A DNA stretch of 64,000 nucleotides from Diphasiastrum complanatum (lineage: Eukaryota; Streptophyta; Lycopodiopsida; Lycopodiales; Lycopodiaceae). The stretch spans positions 6,377,165-6,441,164 of the forward strand of contig CM055100.1 of NCBI GenBank assembly GCA_029204225.1. The letters run 5' to 3'. The position numbers and the translations under genes were made by a program. The notes beneath the pieces are model-generated. The model had not been told where the DNA came from. It was given only the letters and a program-made list of their open reading frames with translations, and ran no database searches. Position 1 is the stretch's first letter, and each line of letters starts with the position of its first letter. Positions 11,701-21,080 of this stretch are shown here, one piece after another.

Positions 11701-11823
11701 ATCTATATCAATTATGTTGTGTCCTATTTTGTACATATTAGGATCCTTGAGAAGAGATCTATTCTGATGATGGAGATCATTCTTAAGTTGGAACAAAGTA
11801 GTGTTGTAAAACTAGCAAGTTAA
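8731..11823 (+). CDS. Element D Gag fused to a long unrecognised C-terminal region
   Basis: An intact 1030-residue protein. Residues ~1-190 are a copia-type capsid (UBN2/Retrotran_gag family): LESSERLSSSNYSTWKVRME, an SASEAWNALKKLFE-type segment, STSRVLTLRRQIF and VQVMLNGL. A basic Lys/Gly repeat spans ~209-226 and a zinc knuckle CFYCGIKGHFANEC lies near 249-262. In autonomous copia elements the protease motif WIDSGASSH follows about 40 residues later. Here it is absent, and ~760 residues that I do not recognise follow, rich in Ser, Leu, Asp and Glu. They include a near-repeat (GATIKREVSNFCGASIKRES) and two hydrophobic stretches near the C-terminus. The ATG is the first in the frame, 30 bases after the leader repeats. 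The ORF stops 13 bases before the 3' LTR, so almost all internal sequence is coding. Function of the C-terminal part is unknown. Confidence 0.88.
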   Translation: MASNGGIMLESSERLSSSNYSTWKVRMESLLELNELMDIVAEIEERPLTLQEQQRFDKKAKRALHIIKMNVTNELLKEVGKCQSASEAWNALKKLFESKSTSRVLTLRRQIFSSRQREGESAHAFILRVKSLSDDLACIDENIKDGEIVQVMLNGLLNEHANLVQSFAIQRVLPSVVDLQEILLAEEHRLQSKLDGASLQGGGEEAFFTKGKFKGKGKGKGKWSKGGNFDHDDHSSSSSSTKNNKSKFKCFYCGIKGHFANECHKKQNARSRLRSNVLLGDDNCCANLASFGESMVNFLDPLDLEDALVLPTSHMESCGAKLASCLYSSTHGLPRLGGSSMVLDGKCKNEKGKEGANFINGVDEDSSLEVIVANDLFVHMEKDGDAKCHSLQEDGCSSNSFHIDVCNHVGKDDGALSMLEGNGSFTSFCDKVICATSGVTFLHKKSRSKVSIMRLGEGDHKSKGREVCEVFKVGCTLNDVFMNDSEEESLSYDSLPKSLSRSSCLKRESTSITLMLKVLRILLLASNIQESSTSYGATIKREVSNFCGASIKRESCEGKGNGRVVLGKIQSMDLTSLHQLKAFYDCGGLFIHGQDGKRLVEEDYMEQLKWQLLQGKGDIIGELIEVCYELKRAVLIRFDTHLHLLYFMLNGNVGIYLLVYDGGIVFTNYSEGSNLSIDEILWDLNHVFEREYLQSFRSEDVHICKIFDVLLEDQEVDLGLLHQHQETSGNSKLVKSIKEETNGQGILDLFLQVLEGSSKVFGAARKCLLTLPHLPNLMYEHCYVNVLKLSNFNKTSSIVLHPLDLGDGIVIIAGLYDQVHEFIQILKGIEVVNMFSFEQSSRSSILVLANWQLVDIVGSSVVCKSCGGTSSISSSGFGHSNGVGNTSFWHSFTQRLSWIEDLQRQGGDGSSFMEIHVAFTICIVKCGGGMQTLVDHFHLQLVCCYFTEKPEMDTWRNSLIEILCSFTCTFFMILCKIDVRNSEASYMDTIIYINYVVSYFVHIRILEKRSILMMEIILKLEQSSVVKLAS

Positions 11824-11836
11824 GTTGAAGAGGGAG

Positions 11837-12122
11837 TGTGAAAATTGTCAACATTTCCTTGTCTAGTTTTAGGCCAAAATTGCTAAAAATGGCACATAGT
11901 TTAGGATCTGACTTTTCACACGTGTGAAACAGGTCTAGATATTTTTAGTAAGTGTATTTTTTCAGTATGAAGAAGTGTCAAACTTCAAGACCTTCGAAAT
12001 GAGTCCATTTTCATGTATTTTGGACATATATGCCAATTTTACCTATATAGGGCATATTTTAGGTAAGGAGGGTCTAGAGAGAGGAGAGAGAGTCATCTCT
12101 CTCAGCTATATATAGCAGGTAG
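11837..12122 (+). repeat. 3' LTR of element D, first piece
   Basis: It matches the first 286 bases of the 5' LTR with no difference that I can see, including the palindrome at 11914-11929 and the TATA box. A purine tract precedes it (11826-11836). Element E interrupts it after GGTAG; the rest is 18447-18807. Confidence 0.93.
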
Positions 12123-12986
12123 TGTTGAAAATTGTCACTTCTCACTTGACATTGGTTCATGTAAATATTGATCAAACATTAGAATATGTTGATGATATGA
12201 TTTCACACGTGTGGAGCATGTTCCCATGTGTGAAAGGATGTACTTTTCATGTTTGTATATATCCAAATTGATTTTGTATCATTCTAGTTAGTGTGAACAT
12301 GAAATGACTAGTTTTTAGTCAAGTTGACTAGTCACCTACAAATTAGCTTTTCCTTGCATGTGCATGAGTAAATGCTCCCACATGGCAAGTGGATGTTCAC
12401 ATGTGTGTATAGAGTACTAGAAGATAAGAGTTGACCATTTTCCTTAGATCCTATTTTGTAGGGAATATTCCTATATTCTAGGAGACTAGCTTTTTGGATT
12501 TTAGTCATATTCTAGAAGGTCAACTATTGGATAAGGATCAAGGATGGATCAAATGGATAGATATGAGTGATGTGGCACTCTTCACACGTGTGAAGGCCTG
12601 CTGGACTGTACCAGACTCATGGATGTACTTGATCCATAAAAGGATCATCATTTTGCTAAGAAAATTGATGAGACTTTTGCACTCTACACTTTTGTGAGAT
12701 TTCTAGTCATTTGTCTTGTGATTTTTATGCATGATTGCTATCTAGTATCATTGTACTTGTTGTTTCAGGTGAAGGCCGTACAGTGGACAGTACTCCACAT
12801 GTGTGAAGCCCCTCTCACTAAAAAAAATGATGTGTTGATCCATTGCTCTTGCTTAAATCCAAGTGTAGTGAATCTAGATCAAGATCTAATGTGTAGAACT
12901 TGATAGATTCATTGATTAAGCAACCAATAACTCTCTATGATTGTAAAGTACAATCATTATTGTCCTAAAAACTGTAAAATTTATCA
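12123..12986 (+). repeat. 5' LTR of element E
   Basis: It starts TGTTGAAAATTG and ends AAATTTATCA (864 bp). It carries several CACGTG or CATGTG inverted motifs: CACACGTGTG at 12204-12213, TTCACACGTGTGAA at 12581-12594, and CCACATGTGTGAAG near 12798. The two short open frames inside it (12494-12903) recur in the 3' copy and are not genes. Confidence 0.94.
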
Positions 12987-13583
12987 TGGTATCAGAGCTA
13001 AGTAAGAGAGTGATCATTGAATCATAAATCTTGTAAAGATCATTGGCAAAATTTGTTTTTTGGCCAATACTAGTGAGGGTGAGTTCTTCTAGAGTGATAG
13101 CTTGTAATCATTTGGATCAAAACGACTTGGAGGCTGTGTATGTACTTTTCACACGTGTGAAACCGTACAGCAACTTTCAATTCAAGTTACTTTGTGTTTT
13201 TTGGTCCCAAAATCACAATACTAGTTCATTTTTGGTGCTTTTTGAAGCATAGTATTGATCTAGATTCATTCTAACTAATGCCTATGACCAAATAGTGTTT
13301 TGGATCATTGAAGCATTTCTTTTTAGAGTCTAAGATCAGATCTAAGAGGCTGATTTGTTCAGATCCTTAGTTGAAGTGAAATCTCTAAGAAAAGTGTAAA
13401 GCAATTTTTTTTTGTGAGAGTGAAAGCTAGAAATTTTTTGGTAAGATCTTTGAGTATCATTCAAGCTTGTGTGTTAGTTTGATAGAGACAAGCCTATAGG
13501 CATTATAGTAAGCTTTAGGCCACTTCATAGATCTTTTAAAATTCAAAAATCTTTGTGATTTTTAAAAGAGCATTCATTCTAAA
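12987..13583 (+). other. Primer-binding site and leader of element E
   Basis: TGGTATCAGAGCT at 12987-12999 is the initiator-tRNA-Met primer site. The leader then runs ~585 bases to the gag-pol ATG and has no ORF of note. It carries the perfect palindrome TTTCACACGTGTGAAA at 13147-13162, here in transcribed leader rather than promoter. Confidence 0.88.
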
Positions 13584-16500
13584 ATGTCATCCATGGGTGG
13601 ATATTTGATGGAATCAAGTGAGAGACTCACTTCCACAAATTATTCCATTTGGAAAGTGAGAATGGAATCACTCCTAGTGATCCATGATCTATATGACATA
13701 GTTCAAGGAGTAGAGGAAGAGCCTCAAACTCCCCAAGAACAAGCCAAATACAAGAAGAGAGCAAGATTAGCTCTACATTGCATAAAGTTAAATGTATGCA
13801 ATGACCTCTTGAAAGAGGTGTCTTCTTGTACCTCATCCAAAGAGGCTTGGGATTCATTAAAGAGCATTTATGAATCCAACAATACTTCAAGAATCCTCAT
13901 GCTAAGAAATCAAGTTTTCCAAAGCATGAAAGGAAGTGGAGAGAGTGGACAAGAGTATGTTCTTAGGATCAAATCTCTTAACAAGGAGTTAAGTGCAATA
14001 GGAGAGAAGATCCAAGATCAAGAACTAGTACAAATCATTTTGAATGGTCTAAGTGATGAGTTTACCAACTTAGTCCAATCATTTGCCATTCAAGACTCTC
14101 TTCCATCCATTGAAAAGTTGCACAATGTTCTTGTGGCCGAGGAGAGTAGGCTTCTACACCTCAAGACAAGAATGGATAGCATGTCACTTAATGGAGGAGA
14201 GGAGAAAGCTAACTTTACATCTAAAGGCAAGAAAAAGCAAAATCCATTCAAGAAAAATCAAGGCAAGGAGGCCGAGATGAAGAATGGAGGATCTACCTCC
14301 AAAGGCAAAGTGAAGAACAAGGCAAAACTAAAGTGTTTCTTTTGTGGAAAGAAAGGACACTTTGCCTCAGAATGCTACTTGAAGAAGAATCAACAAGCCA
14401 AAGGAGATCAAGGGAACATTGCTCAAGAGGAAGAATATGAGGATGGATTCAACACATCCTTAATGGTTGCATCTACACCAACTTCAAGTCAAGACACATG
14501 GTGGATAGATAGTGGGGCTAGTTCCCACATGTCCTTTAACAAGCATTATTTTTCTACTCTTCTATCTTGTAATGACTCTAAGAAGTCAATATACACTGCT
14601 AGTGATCAAGCATGCAAGATAGATGGCATAGGATCTATACCTCTTTGTTTAGGCACATCTAAAAGGATAGATCTAGATAATGTTTTGTATGTTCCTACCA
14701 TTTCAAGAAACTTGCTTAGTGTAGGACAATTAATGGACAATGGACTAGATGTACATTTCAAGAATGGAGTTTGTTCCATCTTGAAAAATGATAAGTGCAT
14801 AGCTAGTGGCATTAAGCAAGGTAGACTTTTCAAGTTGGATGCTAATGTTGCAAGTGAAAGTGTGAACTTGGCTAGGGAGGAGCTAACTCAAGTGGAGCTT
14901 TGGCATAAGAGATTAGGCCATCCTAATCTTCAATCTATGGAGTCAATGGCAAGCAAGGAACTAGCTCTCGGCCTACCAAGAGCTTTCAAGAAGTGTGGAA
15001 AAATGTGTGAGGCATGTGGCCTTGCAAAGTCACACAAATCTTATTACAAGAAATCTTCATCAAGATCTCTCTCTCCCTTGGATCTCATACATTCTGATGT
15101 ACATAGTTTTTCACATGCAAGTAATGGAGGTGCCTTGATGTATGTAACTTTTATAGATGATTGTACTAGATTCACATGGATTGAGTTACTATCAAAGAAA
15201 AATCTTGTTTATGAAGCTTTCATTAAGTTCAAGTCTCTAGTAGAGAAACAACTTAGTACTTCTATCAAAGCACTAAGATGTGATAATGGAGGAGAGTACA
15301 CCTCCAATAAAATGAAAGACTTTTGTGAGATCAATGGTATTAAGTTACAATACACTTGTTCCTACACCCCTCAACAAAATGGGGTGGCCGAGAGGAAAAA
15401 TAGGAGTCTATGTGAGTGTGCAAAGTCCTTGAGGCTTGATGCATCACTTCCCATCTCATTTTGGGGAGAAGCCATAACATGTGCTAATTATTTGTGTAAT
15501 AGACTTCCTAGTAGTGCTATAGATGGGATCTCACCTTATCAAGCCTTGTTTGATAAGAAACCCAATGTAAAATATTTTAAGATCTTTGGATGTACTTGTT
15601 ATGTACACATTCCTTTGGAGACTAGAAGGAAAGAAGATGCTACCTCCTTCAAAGGAATCTTTGTTGGATATGGAGAAAATAGCAAGGGATATAGGATATA
15701 TGATCCTACATCCAAGAAAGTAAAGGTAAGCAAGGATGTACTTTTTGATGAGTCACAATTTGCTAAGAGCTTGTCAAATGGATCTAACCCATTGTGCATT
15801 GAAGATCTTGACAAATCCGAGGAGGATCTTGACAAACCCGAGGAGGATCATGACAAACCCGAGGATGGAGATTTGGATCCAAGTCAAAAGGGGCCAAGAA
15901 GATCATCAAGGAGCAAGGCCGAGCCCTCAAGGCTTACCTATGTGGACAAGGGAAAGCAAAAGGAAGGCTCTACATCTTCTACCTCTTACTCTTTTTTAGC
16001 TACATTGATTGAAGAACCATCATCTTTTGAAGAAGCATGTAAATCTAAAGTTTGGAGAGATGCAATGCAAGTAGAGTATGATGCATTAGAAGAAAATCAT
16101 ACTTGGAATCTTGTAAATCTTCCAAGAGGAAAGAAACCACTTGCATGTAAGTGGATTTATAGAATTAAGTACAATCAAGATGGATCTATTAGTAAATACA
16201 AAGCTAGGCTTGTTGCTAAGGGATTTCTTCAAATAAAAGGATTGGATTATGAAGAAACATTTGCACCTGTAGCTAAGCTTGTAACTATTAGATTAATCAT
16301 TTGCATTGCTACTTTGTTCAAATGGGATCTCTACCAAATGGATGTGACAAATGCCTTCTTGAATGGCTTCTTAGAAGAGGAAATCTACATGATGCAACCC
16401 GAGGGCTTCATCAAGATTGGTGAGGAGCAAAAGGTGTGCTACTTAAGGAAGAGCCTATATGGCTTGAAGCAAGCACCTAGAGCTTGGTACTCTAGGTTGC

Positions 16501-17564
16501 ATGATTTTCTCTATTCCCTTGGCTTTGTACTAAGTGCTTATGAACCTTCTTTATATTTCAAATGTAATGAAGGAAAGATCATCATTTTGGTTCTTTATGT
16601 TGATGACATCATTATGACAGGAAATGATGATGATGGCATAGGCAAAGTAAAAGTTGACTTATCTAGTGAGTTCAAGATGGTAGATCTAGGCTTCCTAAAG
16701 TTTATACTTGGGATAGAAGTGTCTAGAAGTAGCAATTGTACTTTCATAAGTCAATCTAAGTATGCTACTTCCATTCTTGAAAGATTTGATATGAAAGATT
16801 GTAAGGGGATTGACACCCCTATGGAGCATGTTGTGAAAGCAACTAATGAAGGTGATGAAGCATCCTTTGAGGACATCACTCTCTTTAGGAAGCTTATAGG
16901 CTCTCTAATCTATTTAACCATCACTAGACCTGACTTAAGTTTTTGTGTAAGCAAGTTGAGTCAAAGTATGCAAGCTCCTTTAATTCATCATTGGAAAAGT
17001 GCCAAGAGAGTACTTAGATATGTTTCTAGTACTAGATTTTTTGGTATACTTTATGAAGGATCTAACTTGCACTTGAGAGCCTACTCGGATTCAGATTTTG
17101 CAGGTGACAAGATGGATAGGAAGTCCATTAGTGCATTTGCAACATTTCTTTGTGGAGGAGTGATATCTTGGCTTTCCAAAAAGCAAGATACAATCTCACT
17201 ATCTTCTTGTGAAGCCGAGTACAAGGCATTGACTTCAACAACCAAAGAGCTCTTATGGCTAAGAAGACTCTTGATGGAACTACATGTGCTAGAGGCCGAG
17301 GAGATCCCTTACATATTTTGTGACAATCAAGCTTCTCAACAAATTGCTTCAAATCCTATCTTCCATGCTAGAACAAAGCATATTGAGATAGCTCACCACT
17401 TTGTGAGGGAGAAGGTACAATCCAAGGAAGTGCAACTACATCATGTACCATCATCCGAATGCATAGCTGATACCTTAACCAAACCATTGTCCAAAGATCC
17501 ATTTTTTAAGTTAAGATATGCTCTTGGAATTGTAGATAGATGTACACTAGATTTGCCAAGTTAG
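13584..17564 (+). CDS. Element E gag-pol polyprotein (copia type, intact)
   Basis: 1326 residues in one frame. Domain order is capsid (LTSTNYSIWKVRME start, ~1-190), Lys-rich linker, zinc knuckle CFFCGKKGHFASEC (~250-263), aspartic protease WWIDSGASSHM (~306-316), and GAG-pre-integrase LWHKRLGHPNLQSM (~438). Integrase follows, with SDVH, RCDNGGEYTS and QQNGVAERKN carrying the catalytic Asp, Asp and Glu. RT has YQMDVTNAFLNG and the active site LYVDDIIM (~1005). RNase H has YSDSDFAGDKMDRKS (~1167), SSCEAEYKAL and CDNQAS. All key residues are present, and protease-integrase-RT-RNase H is the copia order. A short Glu/Asp/Pro repeat (EEDLDKPEEDHDKPED) lies between integrase and RT. The ATG is the first in frame, following the leader. 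Length is normal for plant copia elements. Confidence 0.96.
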   Translation: MSSMGGYLMESSERLTSTNYSIWKVRMESLLVIHDLYDIVQGVEEEPQTPQEQAKYKKRARLALHCIKLNVCNDLLKEVSSCTSSKEAWDSLKSIYESNNTSRILMLRNQVFQSMKGSGESGQEYVLRIKSLNKELSAIGEKIQDQELVQIILNGLSDEFTNLVQSFAIQDSLPSIEKLHNVLVAEESRLLHLKTRMDSMSLNGGEEKANFTSKGKKKQNPFKKNQGKEAEMKNGGSTSKGKVKNKAKLKCFFCGKKGHFASECYLKKNQQAKGDQGNIAQEEEYEDGFNTSLMVASTPTSSQDTWWIDSGASSHMSFNKHYFSTLLSCNDSKKSIYTASDQACKIDGIGSIPLCLGTSKRIDLDNVLYVPTISRNLLSVGQLMDNGLDVHFKNGVCSILKNDKCIASGIKQGRLFKLDANVASESVNLAREELTQVELWHKRLGHPNLQSMESMASKELALGLPRAFKKCGKMCEACGLAKSHKSYYKKSSSRSLSPLDLIHSDVHSFSHASNGGALMYVTFIDDCTRFTWIELLSKKNLVYEAFIKFKSLVEKQLSTSIKALRCDNGGEYTSNKMKDFCEINGIKLQYTCSYTPQQNGVAERKNRSLCECAKSLRLDASLPISFWGEAITCANYLCNRLPSSAIDGISPYQALFDKKPNVKYFKIFGCTCYVHIPLETRRKEDATSFKGIFVGYGENSKGYRIYDPTSKKVKVSKDVLFDESQFAKSLSNGSNPLCIEDLDKSEEDLDKPEEDHDKPEDGDLDPSQKGPRRSSRSKAEPSRLTYVDKGKQKEGSTSSTSYSFLATLIEEPSSFEEACKSKVWRDAMQVEYDALEENHTWNLVNLPRGKKPLACKWIYRIKYNQDGSISKYKARLVAKGFLQIKGLDYEETFAPVAKLVTIRLIICIATLFKWDLYQMDVTNAFLNGFLEEEIYMMQPEGFIKIGEEQKVCYLRKSLYGLKQAPRAWYSRLHDFLYSLGFVLSAYEPSLYFKCNEGKIIILVLYVDDIIMTGNDDDGIGKVKVDLSSEFKMVDLGFLKFILGIEVSRSSNCTFISQSKYATSILERFDMKDCKGIDTPMEHVVKATNEGDEASFEDITLFRKLIGSLIYLTITRPDLSFCVSKLSQSMQAPLIHHWKSAKRVLRYVSSTRFFGILYEGSNLHLRAYSDSDFAGDKMDRKSISAFATFLCGGVISWLSKKQDTISLSSCEAEYKALTSTTKELLWLRRLLMELHVLEAEEIPYIFCDNQASQQIASNPIFHARTKHIEIAHHFVREKVQSKEVQLHHVPSSECIADTLTKPLSKDPFFKLRYALGIVDRCTLDLPS

Positions 17565-17577
17565 AAGTGAGGAGGAG

Positions 17578-18441
17578 TGTTGAAAATTGTCACTTCTCAC
17601 TTGACATTGGTTCATGTAAATATTGATCAAACATTAGAATATGTTGATGATATGATTTCACACGTGTGGAGCATGTTCCCATGTGTGAAAGGATGTACTT
17701 TTCATGTTTGTATATATCCAAATTGATTTTGTATCATTCTAGTTAGTGTGAACATGAAATGACTAGTTTTTAGTCAAGTTGACTAGTCACCTACAAATTA
17801 GCTTTTCCTTGCATGTGCATGAGTAAATGCTCCCACATGGCAAGTGGATGTTCACATGTGTGTATAGAGTACTAGAAGATAAGAGTTGACCATTTTCCTT
17901 AGATCCTATTTTGTAGGGAATATTCCTATATTCTAGGAGACTAGCTTTTTGGATTTTAGTCATATTCTAGAAGGTCAACTATTGGATAAGGATCAAGGAT
18001 GGATCAAATGGATAGATATGAGTGATGTGGCACTCTTCACACGTGTGAAGGCCTGCTGGACTGTACCAGACTCATGGATGTACTTGATCCATAAAAGGAT
18101 CATCATTTTGCTAAGAAAATTGATGAGACTTTTGCACTCTACACTTTTGTGAGATTTCTAGTCATTTGTCTTGTGATTTTTATGCATGATTGCTATCTAG
18201 TATCATTGTACTTGTTGTTTCAGGTGAAGGCCGTACAGTGGACAGTACTCCACATGTGTGAAGCCCCTCTCACTAAAAAAAATGATGTGTTGATCCATTG
18301 CTCTTGCTTAAATCCAAGTGTAGTGAATCTAGATCAAGATCTAATGTGTAGAACTTGATAGATTCATTGATTAAGCAACCAATAACTCTCTATGATTGTA
18401 AAGTACAATCATTATTGTCCTAAAAACTGTAAAATTTATCA
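17578..18441 (+). repeat. 3' LTR of element E
   Basis: 864 bp, same ends as 12123-12986. No base difference was found in the stretches compared by eye, which implies a recent insertion. It follows the purine tract at about 17565-17577 and is followed by the second copy of GGTAG. Confidence 0.95.
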
Positions 18442-18446
18442 GGTAG

Positions 18447-18807
18447 GCCGTGGAGAAACAGGTTGGAGCAGATCCATTGTATTCATTTGCTTAATGAGAG
18501 ATTTTTCTATTGGGTTCTCCTTCCATTGTTGGCATTGTGTAGTGATTGAGTTCAAGCTTTGTGTGTATGATCTTAGGTGCTTTCCAAAAGTGATAGGCTG
18601 ATGTATTATGGACTGTATAATGCTATTTTGGGCCGCACTTGATGTTTATGGAAGTTTCCATTTGTGATAAATGCTTTTTGATCAAGTTCTTTGCATTCTA
18701 GGTAGCATAGAATGTGTTGCCAATTCCTAGCTTATGTAGTTTGGAGTGCAAGCATTCAAGCCAATGATCTTGGAGTTTAGATCCACTTAGGATCTGTATT
18801 TTTCACA
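18447..18807 (+). repeat. 3' LTR of element D, second piece
   Basis: It matches the last 361 bases of the D 5' LTR and ends TTTTTCACA. The second target-duplication copy GAAAA (18808-18812) follows. Confidence 0.93.
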
Positions 18808-18940
18808 GAAAATGAAGAAAATCCTGAACTATGGCACAATAATTCTTGAGCACTTGGATGAAAAACGATTTGATACTCCGGTAAATGACAGCTGATTACG
18901 CAAGTTTTGGCAGCCTGCTCCGCCAGTTCAGCAAGTCTGA
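18808..18940 (+). pseudogene. Integrase of element B, C-terminal end
   Basis: Reading resumes in the integrase frame with KMKKILNYGT-ILEHLDEKRFDTPVN, one stop, then LRKFWQPAPPVQQ and the final TGA. It matches the end of the element C integrase (54151-54300, reverse) almost residue for residue. Together with 5973-6911 it shows that D entered the integrase C-terminal domain. Confidence 0.88.
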
Positions 18941-19743
18941 TCTCAATATATTTTTTCATTTTATTTGTTTTCAATTTTTTTGTTTTCAGTATTCAATTCG
19001 CCGACTTTTTTTTTTTGGAAAAAGACAGTTCAAATAAAAAAATGAAAAAAATAAGGAAAGACTGATGAGTAAAAGTCATAAAGTCATCAGCATAAGGAAA
19101 AAGAAGCACAGTCTTTTTATGGAAAATGACTTAGAAAACCTCTGTTTTGGTTAGATTTGGCCAATACAGTATCAAAAACCTTCGCTGAGCTCTCAAACTA
19201 TACATCCACCCTTGATTTATCTAAATTGAGGTGGGCGAAGGTTTTTGACAAGAGAAAATCTAATTTTTGAGTCAGGCGAATGTTCAGTGATATGCCATTT
19301 TGGGAACCTTCGCTGAGCATCATAACATCATTACGAACCTTCGTCGACCTGCTAGATGACCTTAAAATGACAAAATTAGGTTGTCCATAGGTTCAGATTG
19401 TGAAAAAATGCATTTGTGATAGTACCTGGGTGAAGGTTCATCTTTCGCCAGCCCTGAAAAACGTTCGCCTGATAGGTTCAAATCCCTAGAAAACTTTGCC
19501 GAGATTTTTATAGCCTATTTTTATAGTACTGTACATGCCTACAAATTTTTGTTCAGAACTGATCAGCCCAACTACTATTCAGTGTAATGGACCCACCAAA
19601 TTCACCTATAAGTTGGCTAAATTCGATTCATTCCTCACTTGTGCTAGCGAAGCTCTTGCAAATTTTTCTTGCAACCAAAGCCTTCCAAATTTTTTGCATT
19701 GCCTTCTAATACACTCTCACGCAATTATAATTCCTTTTTGATC
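18941..19743 (+). other. Element B spacer between integrase and third ORF
   Basis: 800 bases without a gene. They carry inverted pairs of the CCTTCGC motif: AAAAACCTTCGC at 19174-19185 is exactly complementary to GCGAAGGTTTTT at 19235-19246. More copies in both orientations follow to about 19500. Element C has the matching spacer at 53333-54150, with the same pair in slightly changed form. It is a candidate for RNA hairpins or for control of third-ORF expression. Confidence 0.65.
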
Positions 19744-20222
19744 ATGATGTCTTCTACCGATACTTCCCAGTCTCTGCGCTATACTATCCATCATGATGTC
19801 CCATCTGCAACGGACATCATGATTCTTCCTAGCACAAGCATGGTCACTCAGTGGATGACCCTTGCGGAGCCTCTACATATTGCAACGGGTATTCATGAGA
19901 GAGCCTTTTCAGGATGCATCAATATGGATTTCATCACTCTTGCCTTCAGTACGTGGAAGGAAGAGAAATCCAAGTTTTACATCACCTTCCAAGGAGCCAC
20001 ACACAAGATGTGCGTCACTGAGGCCGCACTTTCAGCTATAGGAATCTCATTCGGTACGCAAGCCTCACCCAATCACAAGCACGCCAAACAGGCCATCAAG
20101 CCATACATTGACCTCACCAATGATCTACATTGGACTAATGATGGCTACCTTCTGGAAGCCATCACCACTGTCCAATTGTTGAATCATTTCCTGATGGTTG
20201 GCAACCTCAGGAAAGACCGCAT
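19744..20222 (+). pseudogene. Element B third ORF, N-terminal domain
   Basis: From an ATG-ATG pair, about 160 codons are open. They begin MMSSTDTSQSLRYTIH and include MVTQWMTLAEPL, FITLAFSTWKEEKSKFYITFQGATHK and HAKQAIKPYIDL. The element C copy (53060-53332, reverse) is nearly the same, and element A (228) is a distant version. No known domain is recognised; there is no signal peptide or membrane segment, so it does not look like an envelope gene. It lies after integrase in the same sense as pol. A D-like insertion follows GNLRKDRI. Confidence 0.75.
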
Positions 20223-21080
20223 TGTGAAAATTGTCAACATTTCCTAGCTAGTTTGAGGCCTAAATTGGCTAAAATTGTAAATAGTTTTGGTTTTGGAGTT
20301 TTGCACGTGTGAACCAGGCCACAATGTTTTTATTTACTGTATTTTTTCAGTATGATGAAGTGTCAAACTTCATACCCTTCAAAATGAGACCATTTTGATG
20401 TATTTTGGTCATATAAGCCATTTTTAGCTATTTTTCCTATATAGGGAATATCTAGGGTCAAGTACCTTCTAGAGAGAGGAGAGAGAGTCATCTTCCTCAT
20501 CCATAAATAGTAGGGAAGTCGTGGAGAACAGGTTGGAGAAACCTTTTGTATGCTTCATTGAGATCAATAGATCATTGTCATTGTTTCTTCCTCCATTGAG
20601 AGCATTGTTGTGTGTATTGTCTTCAAGCTATTGTGTATGATCTTAGGTGCTTTCCAAAAGTGGTAGGCTGATGTATTATGGACTGTATAATGCTATTTTG
20701 GGCCGCACTTGATGTTTATGGAAGTTTCCATTTGTGATAAATGCTTTTTGATCAAGTTCTTTGCATTCTAGGTAGCATAGAATGTGTTGCCAATTCCTAG
20801 CTTATGTAGTTTGGAGTGCAAGCATTCAAGCCAATGACCTTGGAGTTTAGATCCACTTAGGATCTGAATTTTTCACATGGTATCAGAGCTGGTTGGCTTC
20901 TATTTACAGTAAGTATTCCATTTTTGGTGATATTTGGATGTTTGATCAAGTTCTAGCATGATTTTGCATTGCTTTGTTGATCAAATCTTACTAACCTTTG
21001 TTTTGTGAGTTGAACTTGTGGATCAAAAGCATATTTCAGGTCTATTGAAGATCAGAGGCTGAAAAGAAACTATTTTGGAT
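20223..21080 (+). mobile_element. D': truncated D-family element with a mosaic LTR
   Basis: An LTR (20223-20877, TGTG...TTTTTCACA), a tRNA-Met primer site (20878-20889) and the first ~200 leader bases of family D, then an abrupt end after TTTTGGATC. There is no 3' LTR, so the rest was lost. The first ~410 bases of the LTR differ heavily from element D, yet from about 20630 onward only about three differences are seen to the end. It interrupts the third ORF of element B. Confidence 0.87.

Larger units (their letters stand above)
12123..18441 (+). mobile_element. Element E: intact, young Ty1-copia retrotransposon
   Basis: A complete element of 6319 bp. It has 864-bp LTRs at both ends (12123-12986 and 17578-18441) that look identical, and a perfect target duplication GGTAG (12118-12122 and 18442-18446). 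It also has a tRNA-Met primer site, a ~585-bp leader, one uninterrupted 1326-codon gag-pol and a purine tract (AGTGAGGAGGAG) before the 3' LTR. It sits in the 3' LTR of element D and is therefore the youngest insertion of the four-layer nest A-B-D-E. All parts needed for autonomous transposition appear present. Confidence 0.95.
6912..18807 (+). mobile_element. Element D: non-autonomous copia-like element with Gag-fusion ORF
   Basis: It is flanked by a perfect 5-bp target duplication GAAAA (6907-6911 and 18808-18812). The LTRs are 647 bp; the 3' one is split by element E into 286 + 361 bp, which sum to 647. The parts compared by eye are identical, so insertion is recent. Inside are an initiator-tRNA-Met primer site, a 1.16-kb leader with ~184-bp repeats, a single 1030-codon ORF and a purine tract (GAAGAGGGAG) just before the 3' LTR. 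No protease, integrase, RT or RNase H is present. It must borrow these in trans, as described for TR-GAG type plant elements. Confidence 0.92.

Noticed and set aside
12494-12903. Two small forward ORFs repeated at 17949-18358
   Set aside because: They lie wholly inside the LTRs of element E and recur because the LTRs are duplicated.
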